From Marinomonas foliarum (GTDB lineage Bacteria; Pseudomonadota; Gammaproteobacteria; Pseudomonadales; Marinomonadaceae): a stretch of 64,000 nt of DNA. A model generated the notes under the pieces. That model saw nothing but the letters and a program-made list of their open reading frames with translations, made no database searches and had not been told where the DNA came from. The stretch covers positions 100,029 through 164,028 of the forward strand of contig NZ_QPJQ01000005.1 in the NCBI RefSeq assembly GCF_003337275.1. Direction: 5' to 3'. A program made the position numbers and the translations under genes. Positions 47,317-56,446 of this stretch are shown one piece after another (positions within the stretch are counted from its first letter, which is position 1; the number at the start of each line of letters is the position of its first letter).

Positions 47317-48105
47317 ATGATAGATTTCACTGTTCGGATTGGTGTGTTTTTTCTTGCATTCAGTGTTTTGGTTTTGTGGCAGTGGCTGAGACCAAGGAGC
47401 CCGCTGTTACAGTGGCGTCAGCGTTGGCGTCACAATGTGTGTTTATTTGCGTTAGGTACGCTTTGTGTTCGAGTAATTCAGCCGTTATTACTGTCTGTTA
47501 TTGCCTTCTTCAGCACGGAGTTTGGTGTGCTCTGGTGGTTGGGTTTGCCTTTTTGGGCAGTGTTCTTATTAAGTATTTTATGGCTGGATTGCCTTATTTA
47601 TTGGCAACATCGGTTGTTTCACCGTATTCCTATTTTATGGCGAATTCATCGTGTCCATCATTCGGATCCAGAACTAGACGTCAGCTCAGCAGTCCGTTTT
47701 CACCCTATCGAGATTGTATTGTCATTATTTATTAAGGGGCTGGCTGTTTGGTTACTGGGTGTTCCTGTGGAAGCTGTGTTGGCGTTTGATATTTTATTGA
47801 ATGCGTCGGCTATGTTTAATCACACCAATGTAAGATTGCCTGTTATTATCGAAGTATGGACTAAGAAGTTGCTGGTCACTCCTGACATGCATCGCATACA
47901 TCATTCAAGAGTGAGCCTTGAAGCAAACAGTAATTACGGTTTTTTCCTCAGTATTTGGGATGCGCTTTTTAGAAGTAAAAGAAATAACGCCTTAGAAGGA
48001 GATGAGCACTTAAAAATAGGACTGCCGGATACAAAAACGTATCAACCCACATCGTTAAAAGACGTATTGGTGATGCCTTTTGCCGTATTAAAAAAGCATC
48101 GTTAA
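47317..48105 (+). CDS. Fatty acid hydroxylase / sterol desaturase family protein
   Basis: Membrane-bound di-iron oxygenase (262 residues). The histidine boxes are clear: HRLFH (about residue 101), HRVHH (about 113), FNHTN and MHRIHHS near residue 195. About four hydrophobic segments lie around them. The family hydroxylates or desaturates lipids in the membrane; the substrate is unknown. A shorter open frame on the same strand at 47310-47735 is out of frame and not real. Confidence 0.87.
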   Translation: MIDFTVRIGVFFLAFSVLVLWQWLRPRSPLLQWRQRWRHNVCLFALGTLCVRVIQPLLLSVIAFFSTEFGVLWWLGLPFWAVFLLSILWLDCLIYWQHRLFHRIPILWRIHRVHHSDPELDVSSAVRFHPIEIVLSLFIKGLAVWLLGVPVEAVLAFDILLNASAMFNHTNVRLPVIIEVWTKKLLVTPDMHRIHHSRVSLEANSNYGFFLSIWDALFRSKRNNALEGDEHLKIGLPDTKTYQPTSLKDVLVMPFAVLKKHR

Positions 48106-48137
48106 AGACGAAAAATAAGAAGCAGTTAGGGAACCCT

Positions 48138-48809
48138 ATGAGTTATCACGAAGTAAATTTTATCGAAATGCGTGTTATTGGTTGCCTTATGGAAAAAGAG
48201 ATAACCACGCCAGATCAGTATCCTCTTAGTTTGAATGCCCTTGTTAATGCTTGTAATCAAAAGTCCAATCGCGAGCCTGTGACTCAACTGTCAGAACTGG
48301 ACGTTCAAGATGCCTTGGATGCTCTAGTGACTCGTGGCTTAGTCACTGAAATTAACGCTTCCCATAGTCGCGTTAGTAAATACCAGCACAGGTTTTGTAA
48401 TACGGAGTTTTCAGACTTACAGTTATCGCCACCAGAAACAGCGATCATTTGTCTGATGTTTGTTCGAGGTGCACAAACGCCGGGAGAGCTTCGTTCACGC
48501 AGTGGTAGGTTACATACTTTCCAGTCTCGTGATGAAGTGGAATTGGCCTTGCAGTCGCTACAAACTAAAAGGGGTGGCCCTTATGTTTGCCAGTTAGCAA
48601 AAGAGCCTGGAAAGCGTGAACAACGCTACCAAGAGTGTTTTTGTTCCGAGTCTGAGTATCCACTAAGTGGAGATGTTGCAGGTTCAATAGCATCAAGCAA
48701 AAATGACGAGAACACCCTGCAATTGGAAGCTCGAATAGTTGAATTAGAGGTGCAAATACAAGAATTAAATGAATATATTCAACAGCTTGAAAATGCGAGT
48801 GGACTATAA
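48138..48809 (+). CDS. yceH: YceH family protein (DUF480)
   Basis: Soluble winged-helix protein (223 residues) of the DUF480/YceH family. Family hallmarks are EMRVIGCLMEKEITTPDQYPLSLN, split here, then ACNQKSNREPV, LVTRGLV and MFVRGAQTPGELRSRSGRLH. A C-terminal coiled coil (ARIVELEVQIQELNEYIQQLE) follows. The function is not known. It lies 32 bp after the fatty acid hydroxylase gene. Confidence 0.88.
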   Translation: MSYHEVNFIEMRVIGCLMEKEITTPDQYPLSLNALVNACNQKSNREPVTQLSELDVQDALDALVTRGLVTEINASHSRVSKYQHRFCNTEFSDLQLSPPETAIICLMFVRGAQTPGELRSRSGRLHTFQSRDEVELALQSLQTKRGGPYVCQLAKEPGKREQRYQECFCSESEYPLSGDVAGSIASSKNDENTLQLEARIVELEVQIQELNEYIQQLENASGL

Positions 48810-48892
48810 ACTTTTTTAGCGTCAAACTTAGCGAGATATTTGCGCGATTACTTCGGGCGCTAATGCTTTATTAAGTTAATGGGGAGAATCCT

Positions 48893-49948
48893 ATGAAGAA
48901 GGTACGCTGGGGTATTATTGGTACAGGTCAAATCGCGCATTTATTTGCCAGTGATTTTTGTCATGTCAAAGCAGGCGAACTTCGTGCGGTTGCTTCTCGT
49001 GATAAGGCGTCTGCAGATGCTTTTTCTGCTGAGTTCGATATTGAGTTAGCGTTTGTCGACTATTTCTCCTTGATTAACAGCAATGAGGTTGATGCTATTT
49101 ATATTGCCACTCCTCATGTGTATCACTACGATTTGACCAAAGCCTGTATTTTGGCGGGTAAAGCGGTATTGTGTGAAAAGCCTTTCACTATCAATGAGGC
49201 GCAATCTAAGGACCTTTACGATTTAGCTTTAGAACATAACGTGTTTGTTATGGAAGCTATGTGGACACGCTTTAACCCTGTTATAGAGCAAGTAGTAGAG
49301 TGGGTTGAAGAGGGCGAAATTGGCGATTTAAACAGCATTCAAGCAAGTTTTAATTTTATTGGCCCGACTGATCCTAATCATCGATTGATGAATCTTGAGC
49401 TCGGCGGCGGCGCTTTATTGGATATTGGTATTTATCCGGTGTTCTTAGCACAATTATTTTTCGGTAAGCCGGACTTTGTGCAGAACCAAGCCGTTATTGG
49501 CGACACAGAAGTGGATCTGTTCGAGCAGATACTATTAGGGTGGGAAAGTGGGCAGCTCGCTTCTTTGGATGCGTCTTTGATTTCATGTAACCCGAACCGC
49601 GCTATGCTTTCTGGTTCTAAAGGCTATATTGAGATCGATTCTGAATGGTTCAAAGCAAAATCCTGTCGCGTTGTTAGTGCAGATAATAAAGAACGAGTTG
49701 TAGAATTTGACTTTCCTGGAAATGGTTACCAATTTGAAGTGGATGAAGTGAACCGCTGTCTTGAAGAAGGGTTAATTCAAAGCCCTAATCATAGCTGGCA
49801 GAACAGTTTAGAATTGATTGCAACCCTAGATGAGATTCGTCAAGACATAGGTTTGTACTATCCGGGTGAAGAGAGTGAAGGCCATCCCCATGATGAAGAA
49901 GATTTACATGAACATCATCATGAGCATAGCCATCATCATAAGCATTGA
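48893..49948 (+). CDS. Gfo/Idh/MocA family oxidoreductase with a His-rich tail
   Basis: NAD(P)-dependent sugar-type oxidoreductase (351 residues). The N-terminal Rossmann motif is WGIIGTGQIAHLFA. The conserved AVLCEKPFTIN carries the catalytic-site Lys of the EKP motif, and the C-terminal alpha/beta domain includes GGGALLDIGIYP. The substrate is unknown. Odd feature: the last 20 or so residues are an acidic and histidine-rich tail (about ten His, HEHHHEHSHHHKH), absent from typical members and suggestive of metal binding. GGGGAG precedes the ATG. Confidence 0.85.
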   Translation: MKKVRWGIIGTGQIAHLFASDFCHVKAGELRAVASRDKASADAFSAEFDIELAFVDYFSLINSNEVDAIYIATPHVYHYDLTKACILAGKAVLCEKPFTINEAQSKDLYDLALEHNVFVMEAMWTRFNPVIEQVVEWVEEGEIGDLNSIQASFNFIGPTDPNHRLMNLELGGGALLDIGIYPVFLAQLFFGKPDFVQNQAVIGDTEVDLFEQILLGWESGQLASLDASLISCNPNRAMLSGSKGYIEIDSEWFKAKSCRVVSADNKERVVEFDFPGNGYQFEVDEVNRCLEEGLIQSPNHSWQNSLELIATLDEIRQDIGLYYPGEESEGHPHDEEDLHEHHHEHSHHHKH

Positions 49949-49970
49949 TTATTGAAAACAAGTGCTAAAT

Positions 49971-50009
49971 AAAAAAGGCTCTTTTCATCGCTGAAAAGAG
50001 CCTTTTTTT
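49971..50009. terminator. Bidirectional rho-independent terminator
   Basis: AAAAAAGGCTCTTTTCA-TCGC-TGAAAAGAGCCTTTTTTT between the convergent oxidoreductase and suhB genes. Confidence 0.92.
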
Positions 50010-50036
50010 GTCCGTTTTATGAGCTAAGGGTAAGTC

Positions 50037-50825
50037 TTAGTTCAGGTGCTTATTAAGCGTTGGTAGCAGTACTTTGAACAAACGTGGCGCAGCACATAAT
50101 ACGTCGCCTTTTTCAAGGCTTGGAGAGCCATCAAAGCCAGCGAATAGGCAACCTGCTTCTTTTGCGATAAATAGCGGTGCTTGCATCTCCCACTCTTGAA
50201 GTTTGATACCCCAAGCGGCGTCAAGGCGACCAGCAGCTACGTTAGCAAGCATCAATGCTGGAGAGTCTTGCATAACGGCACGAGCGCCTTGCTCTGCAAT
50301 GTCAGTGAGCACGGCAAATTGACCAGACAAATATGGTGTTAGACGGTCAGTTGCAGGGAATTGAGCTGCGACAGTTACATTTTCTAATGTACGTGCAGAG
50401 CTGCTACGAATGCGTGAATTGTTTAGGTAAGCACCACGACCTTTACTCGCGTAAAACTCGTCTTTAGTGTGAGGGTTTAGTACAAGAGCGTGCTCCACTT
50501 TACCGGCAACTAGGTAGCTCATAGTAATAACGTTACCAGTTAGGCCACGTGAAAATAAGTGCTGACCTTGAATCGCATCAATAATCCATTCACCTTCCTC
50601 ACCATTTTGTACAGAGCCTTGAAGGCGAGTAGTAATAGTGTCTGCTGGGTAGGCTTTTTCTAGGTGGTAAACAATGCTACGTTCAGCGCCAGAGCAAACA
50701 GTCTGATAAACCTGTTCTGCTGATTGGCCTTGTTCTTTGTCAAAAAGCAGTTTCTCTTGAGAGTGAACTATATATTCTGCAGCGGCACGAGCTGCTTTTA
50801 GTGCGACATTGATTCTAGGTTGCAT
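50037..50825 (-). CDS. suhB: SuhB-like protein with a degenerate phosphatase site
   Basis: Inositol monophosphatase-fold protein (262 residues), similar to SuhB over its full length (MQPRINVALKAARAAAEYI, then SKGRGAYLNN, VAAGRLDAAW and KEAG). It is divergent from trmJ, as in other gammaproteobacteria. In E. coli SuhB is part of the boxA-dependent Nus antitermination complex, and its phosphatase activity is not needed for that. Here the metal-binding residues are gone: the GEE loop reads RLQG, the DPLDGT motif reads DAIQGQ, and the WD motif reads WE. The fold and length are intact, so a non-catalytic role is likely. Confidence 0.85.
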   Translation of the reverse strand: MQPRINVALKAARAAAEYIVHSQEKLLFDKEQGQSAEQVYQTVCSGAERSIVYHLEKAYPADTITTRLQGSVQNGEEGEWIIDAIQGQHLFSRGLTGNVITMSYLVAGKVEHALVLNPHTKDEFYASKGRGAYLNNSRIRSSSARTLENVTVAAQFPATDRLTPYLSGQFAVLTDIAEQGARAVMQDSPALMLANVAAGRLDAAWGIKLQEWEMQAPLFIAKEAGCLFAGFDGSPSLEKGDVLCAAPRLFKVLLPTLNKHLN

Positions 50826-51085
50826 AATTTACCGTCAATTATTCCGTCATTAAAATGCACATACCGTCCACAAGACGATAAGTTGCCAAATAAAGTGTTA
50901 AAGAGCGGGCAGTCTCCGTTTTATCTATTAAAACCGAGCGCCTAAATAAGAGCGCGAATTCTATCTTAATCGTCTGCATTTTACTAGGAAATATTTGTTC
51001 GAAAATTGATCGATTTGCGGCTTTGGCATAAATATCTGTTAAGATACGTGGCATTGTCCCACTGCTACTATTGGTACCTCATAAA

Positions 51086-51808
51086 ATGCAAAACAAAGTA
51101 AGAATAGTCCTTGTTAATACATCGCACCCAGGCAACATTGGTGGCGCTGCTCGTGCAATGAAAAATATGGGGTTAGCAGAGCTTTATCTTGTGGCACCGA
51201 AGCAATACCCTAGCGATGAGGCGGTAAGCCGAGCCTCTGGTGCAACCGATATTTTGGAGAATGCGGTTGTCGTTGAAACGTTAGAAGAGGCGTTGGCGGA
51301 TTGTCAGCTGGTGATTGGTACTAGTGCGCGTGAACGCAATATTCCTTGGCCTTTGGTTGATCCAAGACAAGCAGCAGATTTGGTGTTTGATGAAGGCTTG
51401 GTCACGGCGTTTGTGTTTGGTCGTGAAGATCGAGGTTTGACGAATGAAGAATTGCAGCGCTGTAACTATCATGTGCATATTCCGTCTGTTGAGACCTTTA
51501 GTTCTTTGAATCTAGGCGCAGCAGTGCAAGTTATCGCGTACGAGCTACGAATGAAATCTTTGTTGATGAAAGATGCTCCTGTGGTAGCAAGTAAATGGGA
51601 TGTGCCAGCGGCGAACGTAGAGCAAATCGATTATCTGCTTGAGCATCTAGAAAAAGTGCTAGTACAGACAGAATTTCTTGATCCAGAAGTGCCGATGCAG
51701 GTCATGACGCGTTTTCGTCGTATGTTTCAGCGCTCTCGGTTGGATCAGCAGGAGGTTGGTATGCTGAGAGGTATGTTGTCTTCTATGGAAAAGAAAATGA
51801 AGTCATGA
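51086..51808 (+). CDS. trmJ: tRNA (cytidine/uridine-2'-O)-methyltransferase TrmJ
   Basis: SPOUT-class methyltransferase (240 residues) that 2'-O-methylates position 32 of several tRNAs with SAM. The N-terminus MQNKVRIVLVNTSHPGNIGGAARAM, split here at NTSHPGN, and the knot motifs VFGREDRGLTNEEL and SSLNLGAAVQVIAYELR are diagnostic. ATG 51086 aligns with E. coli TrmJ; TTG 51071 is an alternative. It is divergent from suhB and followed by a strong terminator. Confidence 0.93.
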   Translation: MQNKVRIVLVNTSHPGNIGGAARAMKNMGLAELYLVAPKQYPSDEAVSRASGATDILENAVVVETLEEALADCQLVIGTSARERNIPWPLVDPRQAADLVFDEGLVTAFVFGREDRGLTNEELQRCNYHVHIPSVETFSSLNLGAAVQVIAYELRMKSLLMKDAPVVASKWDVPAANVEQIDYLLEHLEKVLVQTEFLDPEVPMQVMTRFRRMFQRSRLDQQEVGMLRGMLSSMEKKMKS

Positions 51809-51864
51809 CGACTGTGCTCGACAATACTTTGTTAAAAACAGAAGCCAGAATCTTAAGCTGAAAC

Positions 51865-51902
51865 AAAAAACGCTGACTTATAACTAAGTCAGCGTTTTTT
51901 TT
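51865..51902. terminator. Bidirectional rho-independent terminator
   Basis: AAAAAACGCTGACTTA-TAAC-TAAGTCAGCGTTTTTTTT between the convergent trmJ and gnd genes. Confidence 0.92.
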
Positions 51903-51918
51903 GAACTATGTGTTGGTC

Positions 51919-53442
51919 TTAAGCTTTGCGCTCAGGACGACCTTCTTCTTGCCAATGGGTATGGAATTTTTGGCCTGGCTCTGCGTCCACTCGTTCATAG
52001 GTGTGAGCACCAAAATAATCACGCTGCGCTTGTAGTAAGTTGGCAGGCAATACTTCAGAACGGTAACCATCGAAGTAAGCCAAGGCAGAGAAGAAAGACG
52101 GAGTTGGAATGCCTGACTGTGCGGCAAGAACAACGGCTTTACGAAGACCTGCTTGTTTACTTGCCATTGCGTCTGCGAAGTAATCGCTTAGCAATAAGTT
52201 TTCAAGCTCTGGGTTTTCTGTAAATGCGTCAGCAATCTTTTGTAGGAAAGAAGCACGAATGATACAGCCGCCACGCCAGATTTTCGCGATATCACTGAAG
52301 TTGAATTTCCAGTCATATTCTTTTTCAGCCGCACGCATGAGTTGGAAGCCTTGAGCATAAGCACAGATTTTTGCGCAGTAAAGCGCTTCTTCTATCGCTT
52401 TTTCTACTTCTTCTGCCTCGATTTCACCACTGTCTAAGTCGGCAACAAGTTTGCTGGCAGCGAGCTCACGTTCGCCTGTTAATGTGCTTAGCGCTCGAGC
52501 GTAAACGGATTCGCTAATAATACCAGCAGGGACACCCATTTGAGTTGCGCTTATCGATGTCCAGCGACCTGTGCCTTTTTGACCTGCGCTGTCCAAAATC
52601 ATATCAACCAGTGGTGCGCCTGTTTTTTGATCGTATTGTTGAAGAATATCTGCTGAGATTTCAACAAGGTAGCTGTTTAGAACACCTTGGTTCCATTTTT
52701 CAAACAGTTTACCGATTTCTTCAGGTTCGTAACCAAGTAAAGAGCGTAACAAATGGTAGGCTTCACAAATAAGCTGCATGTCAGCGTATTCAATACCGTT
52801 ATGAACCATTTTTACATAGTGACCTGCACCGTTTGGTCCAAGGTAAGCAGTACAAGGTTCGCCTTCTGTAACAGGTTTGCCAGGAGTATTGCTAACAATA
52901 GGTTTGCCATTTGCGTCTACTTTAGCAGCAACGGCTTCCCACATTGGCTGTAGGTATTTCCAAGAGTCTGCGTCACCGCCTGGCATAAGTGATGGGCCAA
53001 ACCGAGCACCCACTTCACCACCAGAAACGGCGGTACCAAAGAATTTGAATTTTTCTTTGTAGTCCGCCTCGCGGCGGATGGTGTCCGTCCATTGGCTGTT
53101 ACCACAGTCTACAACGATGTCATCTGGCTCTAGACCCGCTTTAATTAAGCCGTCGCAAACAGCGTCTACAGGGCTTCCCGCAGGAACGAGAACAACAATA
53201 ACGCGAGGCTTGATAAGGTTGGATAGCATGTCTTCCATGCTTGAACTACCAATGATACGAGCTTCTGTTGATGAAGCGGGACGTTCAGCGGCTTCCGTAT
53301 CAAGAACGTCTTGCACTTTATGTGTGTCAAGATCAAAACCTGCAACTCGGTAGCCATGGTCAGCTAAATTTAAGGCCAAGTTTTTACCCATGACACCCAG
53401 GCCGACAAATCCAATATTGCAGTTCTGATTTGTTTTTAACAT
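51919..53442 (-). CDS. gnd: 6-phosphogluconate dehydrogenase (decarboxylating)
   Basis: Oxidises 6-phosphogluconate to ribulose-5-phosphate with NADP+ and CO2 release in the pentose phosphate pathway (507 residues, a little longer than the 468 of E. coli). The Rossmann loop is GFVGLGVMGKNLALNLADHGY in two parts. The catalytic region has AVSGGEVGARFGPSLMPGG and VKMVHNGIEYADMQLI (catalytic Lys/Asn/His). The C-terminal helical domain has GQKGTGRWTSISA and IWRGGCIIRA. It is a single-gene unit. Confidence 0.95.
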   Translation of the reverse strand: MLKTNQNCNIGFVGLGVMGKNLALNLADHGYRVAGFDLDTHKVQDVLDTEAAERPASSTEARIIGSSSMEDMLSNLIKPRVIVVLVPAGSPVDAVCDGLIKAGLEPDDIVVDCGNSQWTDTIRREADYKEKFKFFGTAVSGGEVGARFGPSLMPGGDADSWKYLQPMWEAVAAKVDANGKPIVSNTPGKPVTEGEPCTAYLGPNGAGHYVKMVHNGIEYADMQLICEAYHLLRSLLGYEPEEIGKLFEKWNQGVLNSYLVEISADILQQYDQKTGAPLVDMILDSAGQKGTGRWTSISATQMGVPAGIISESVYARALSTLTGERELAASKLVADLDSGEIEAEEVEKAIEEALYCAKICAYAQGFQLMRAAEKEYDWKFNFSDIAKIWRGGCIIRASFLQKIADAFTENPELENLLLSDYFADAMASKQAGLRKAVVLAAQSGIPTPSFFSALAYFDGYRSEVLPANLLQAQRDYFGAHTYERVDAEPGQKFHTHWQEEGRPERKA

Positions 53443-53998
53443 AAATATCGATCAACCTTTTGAACAATTGGGGAAATTTAAGAAAGAATCTTACCACGAA
53501 GCGCGATGATTCAGGACATACTAGAGGCAAGAAAAATTCAAAAAATTGTATTTTTTTGAGGTTTCTTAATAGAAACCTTACAAGTTAGATGGTTTTGTCG
53601 TTCATAGATATGCGGTTGGTTTGATGATTATTGTAGGTATGTGAGTCAGTAAGAAGATTTCTATTTAGTCGTAAGGTGACAAAAAAGAAAGAAAACTACA
53701 TAAATTTGGCGCTCAACAAACAGTACCTGAGTATATTTTGTTAGGAAAGCTCGTCTAATTTCATATAAAACATTAGATAACAATGACTTATGTGATATTT
53801 AAAAGTTTCAAAATGGTAATAAAATAACATATTGTTATAACAATATTTTTTTTTAGATTGTTTTGTTACTATGTTTTTCACCGAAAAAAACTTCCTATAA
53901 CTGAGTGTTTTATATGACGCAATATTTGGTGTTGTCGTATAGAGGCATTTTTTATAAGAGTGATCAGACAATCTTTATCGTTCAGAGGATTTAGCAAA
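53443..53998. other. Intergenic region between gnd and pckA with a perfect palindrome
   Basis: About 550 bp, very A/T-rich, serving as the divergent promoter region of gnd and pckA. The main feature is a perfect 18-bp palindrome, ATATTGTTATAACAATAT (53829-53846), followed by T8. It is a candidate regulator site for pckA, although a weak hairpin terminator is possible. A 76-codon open frame on the minus strand (53741-53971) has no family features, and I do not accept it. Confidence 0.5.
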
Positions 53999-55555
53999 AT
54001 GAACTCCGCATTAGACGTAGCGACTATTCATACAAATTTAACCACGCCGCAGTTGGTGGAAAAAGCCCTGCAGAATGGCGAAGGGGTTCTTGCCGATAAC
54101 GGTGCGCTTGTTGTTGAAACTGGCGCTCGTACAGGTCGTTCACCTATGGATCGTTTTATTGTGGAAGAGACATCCAGTAAAGACAGCATCCATTGGGGAC
54201 CAGTTAACCGTCCATTCCCTGAAGCAAAATTTGCTCCGCTTTGGGATCGTGTGGCTGCTTACCTTGATGGTCAAGAATCGTTCTTATCTAACATTCATGT
54301 TGGTGCTGGTGATGAGTATTATTTACCTGTAATAATGCGCACTGAAACAGCTTGGCATCAGTTGTTCGGTCGTAATTTATTTATCCGTCCTGACGTCTAT
54401 AACCCGTCAAGTAAAGGTGAGTGGCAGATTCTTAATGCGCCAAACTTTGTTTGTGACCCTGAGCGCGATGGCACCAATTCAGATGGTTGTGTGATTCTGA
54501 ACTTTGCTGAGCGTAAGGTACTTATTGCGGGTATGCGTTACGCTGGTGAAATGAAAAAAGCTATGTTCTCTGTGCAGAACTATTTGTTGCCAGCTTATGA
54601 AGTGTTGCCAATGCACTGCGCTGCGAACGTAGGTACAGAAGACGATGTGACTTTATTCTTCGGTTTGTCTGGCACGGGTAAAACCACTTTATCTGCAGAT
54701 CCTGAGCGCTTTTTGATTGGTGATGATGAACATGGTTGGGGTAAAGACACAGTTTTTAATATTGAAGGTGGTTGCTACGCTAAAACGATTGACCTTTCTC
54801 AAAAGAATGAACCGATCATTTGGGATGCGATTAAATTTGGTACTATCGTTGAAAACGTTGTTCTAGATCCTAATACACGTGTTGCTGATTACGCTGATAC
54901 GTCTTTGACGCAGAATGGCCGTGCTGGTTATCCTCGTGAGCATATTGAGAAGCGCGCTGCAGATAACCGTGCTGGTGAGCCAAATGCGATTATATTTTTA
55001 ACCTGTGATTTGACTGGTGTTCTTCCTCCAGTGTCTATTCTGACAAAAGAAGCGGCGGCGTATCATTTCTTGAGTGGTTACACTGCGCTTGTTGGTTCCA
55101 CCGAGATGGGGGCTGGCACAGGTATTAAGTCAACATTCTCTACTTGTTTTGGTGCGCCTTTCTTCCCGCGTTCTGCTGATGTCTATGCAGATCTTTTGAT
55201 AAAACGTATCGAAGAGTTTGGTAGTAAAGTTTATCTAGTCAATACTGGTTGGACTGGTGGTGCTCATGGTCAAGGTGGGAAGCGTTTTAGTATTCCAACG
55301 ACTCGTGCTGTAATTTCTGCCATTCAATCTGGTGTATTGGCTGATGCTGAAACTGAGCATTTAGCAGATGTTAACCTAGATGTGCCAACTCAGGTTCCTG
55401 GTGTTGATAGTGTTTTGTTGAACCCTCGTAAAACATGGGCTGATCAGTCGGCATATGAGGTTCAAGCGAAGAACTTGATCTCTCAATTTGTTGAGAACTT
55501 TAAGAAATTCGAAACCGTATCTGATGCTATCGTGAAGGCTGGTCCAACACTTTAA
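53999..55555 (+). CDS. pckA: Phosphoenolpyruvate carboxykinase (ATP)
   Basis: Converts oxaloacetate plus ATP to phosphoenolpyruvate and CO2, the first committed step of gluconeogenesis (518 residues). The P-loop is [13 protein letters not shown] (about residue 222). Other visible motifs are [19 protein letters not shown] with the Mn-binding His, and the Arg/Asp-rich [12 protein letters not shown] 53999 with AGAGGA upstream aligns with the family; the ORF opens earlier at 53960 without support. It is followed by a strong terminator. Confidence 0.95.
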   Translation: MNSALDVATIHTNLTTPQLVEKALQNGEGVLADNGALVVETGARTGRSPMDRFIVEETSSKDSIHWGPVNRPFPEAKFAPLWDRVAAYLDGQESFLSNIHVGAGDEYYLPVIMRTETAWHQLFGRNLFIRPDVYNPSSKGEWQILNAPNFVCDPERDGTNSDGCVILNFAERKVLIAGMRYAGEMKKAMFSVQNYLLPAYEVLPMHCAANVGTEDDVTLFFGLSGTGKTTLSADPERFLIGDDEHGWGKDTVFNIEGGCYAKTIDLSQKNEPIIWDAIKFGTIVENVVLDPNTRVADYADTSLTQNGRAGYPREHIEKRAADNRAGEPNAIIFLTCDLTGVLPPVSILTKEAAAYHFLSGYTALVGSTEMGAGTGIKSTFSTCFGAPFFPRSADVYADLLIKRIEEFGSKVYLVNTGWTGGAHGQGGKRFSIPTTRAVISAIQSGVLADAETEHLADVNLDVPTQVPGVDSVLLNPRKTWADQSAYEVQAKNLISQFVENFKKFETVSDAIVKAGPTL

Positions 55556-55580
55556 GCTTGTTTTTATTAGGCTTCCTATA

Positions 55581-55608
55581 AAGCCGTGCGTTTTTGCACG
55601 GCTTTTTT
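55581..55608 (+). terminator. pckA terminator
   Basis: AAGCCGTGC-GTTTTT-GCACGGCTT followed by T-rich sequence, 25 bp after the pckA stop. Confidence 0.9.
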
Positions 55609-55666
55609 GTTTTTGTCGATTTTATAAAATAGTGCTTTATTCCTTAAATCATGTAATCTTTTGTGT

Positions 55667-56446
55667 ATGTATATAGATAGTCATTGCCATTTTGATTTTG
55701 ATGTATTTGATGATCAGCGTGACGCTTTAATGTCGCGTTGTCTAGCAAGTGGCGTCGGCGGCTTTTTAGTACCGGCGACCACGCATTCCAGTTGGTCTAA
55801 ATTAGCGTCACTCATTGTGAATTATCCCGAGTGGCGAGCGGCATATGGTCTGCACCCTTATTTCTTGCGGAATGCTGAATTAGCTCAGGTTGATCTGCTT
55901 GGCGAGCAATGTGAAAGTAGCCGAGTGGTTGCTGTTGGTGAAATCGGGTTGGACTGCTGGCCTGATGCTGTTGATATGGCGGTACAGATTGATTTTTTTT
56001 CTAGGCAATTGAGTGTGGCTAAATCTTTGCAATTGCCTGTTATTGTACATTCCAGGAAAAGCTATGACTTAGTACTGAAATGTTTGAGAAATGTGAAGTT
56101 TCAAGAGGGTGGCGTGATTCATGCCTTTAATGGCAGCCTTGAGCAGGCGAAGCGATTTTTAGACCTTGGTTTTGTGCTTGGTATTGGCGGTACAATTACT
56201 TATCCAAGGGCGAAAAAAGCCCATCGTGTTCTGGCTGCTTTGGACAGTCGGGCATTTGTTCTTGAGACGGATTCACCTGATATGCCTCTTAATGGTTTTC
56301 AGGGAGAAATAAATACACCACTTTCTATTCCCTTGATTGCGCAGTGCGTGGCAACGATAAGAGCAGAAAATGTTGAGCTGATCGCTATGCAGACATGTGA
56401 TAATCTACTTAGAGTTTTGCCTAAGTGGAATGAGGGTTCGTTGTGA
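55667..56446 (+). CDS. TatD family metal-dependent hydrolase
   Basis: TatD-type deoxyribonuclease/hydrolase of the amidohydrolase fold (259 residues). Metal-binding residues are seen in YIDSHCHFDF (HxH), VGEIGLDCW (Glu), VIVHSRKS (His), GGVIHAFNGS (His) and LETDSPDMPL (Asp). The order matches the family. E. coli TatD acts in DNA repair and quality control; the exact role here is unknown. ATG 55667 is preferred over TTG 55661. The stop overlaps the next gene's GTG start by 4 nt. Confidence 0.9.
   Translation: MYIDSHCHFDFDVFDDQRDALMSRCLASGVGGFLVPATTHSSWSKLASLIVNYPEWRAAYGLHPYFLRNAELAQVDLLGEQCESSRVVAVGEIGLDCWPDAVDMAVQIDFFSRQLSVAKSLQLPVIVHSRKSYDLVLKCLRNVKFQEGGVIHAFNGSLEQAKRFLDLGFVLGIGGTITYPRAKKAHRVLAALDSRAFVLETDSPDMPLNGFQGEINTPLSIPLIAQCVATIRAENVELIAMQTCDNLLRVLPKWNEGSL

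Noticed and set aside
53741..53971. Open frame of 76 codons upstream of pckA
   Set aside because: Composition follows the A/T-rich promoter region and no family is recognisable.
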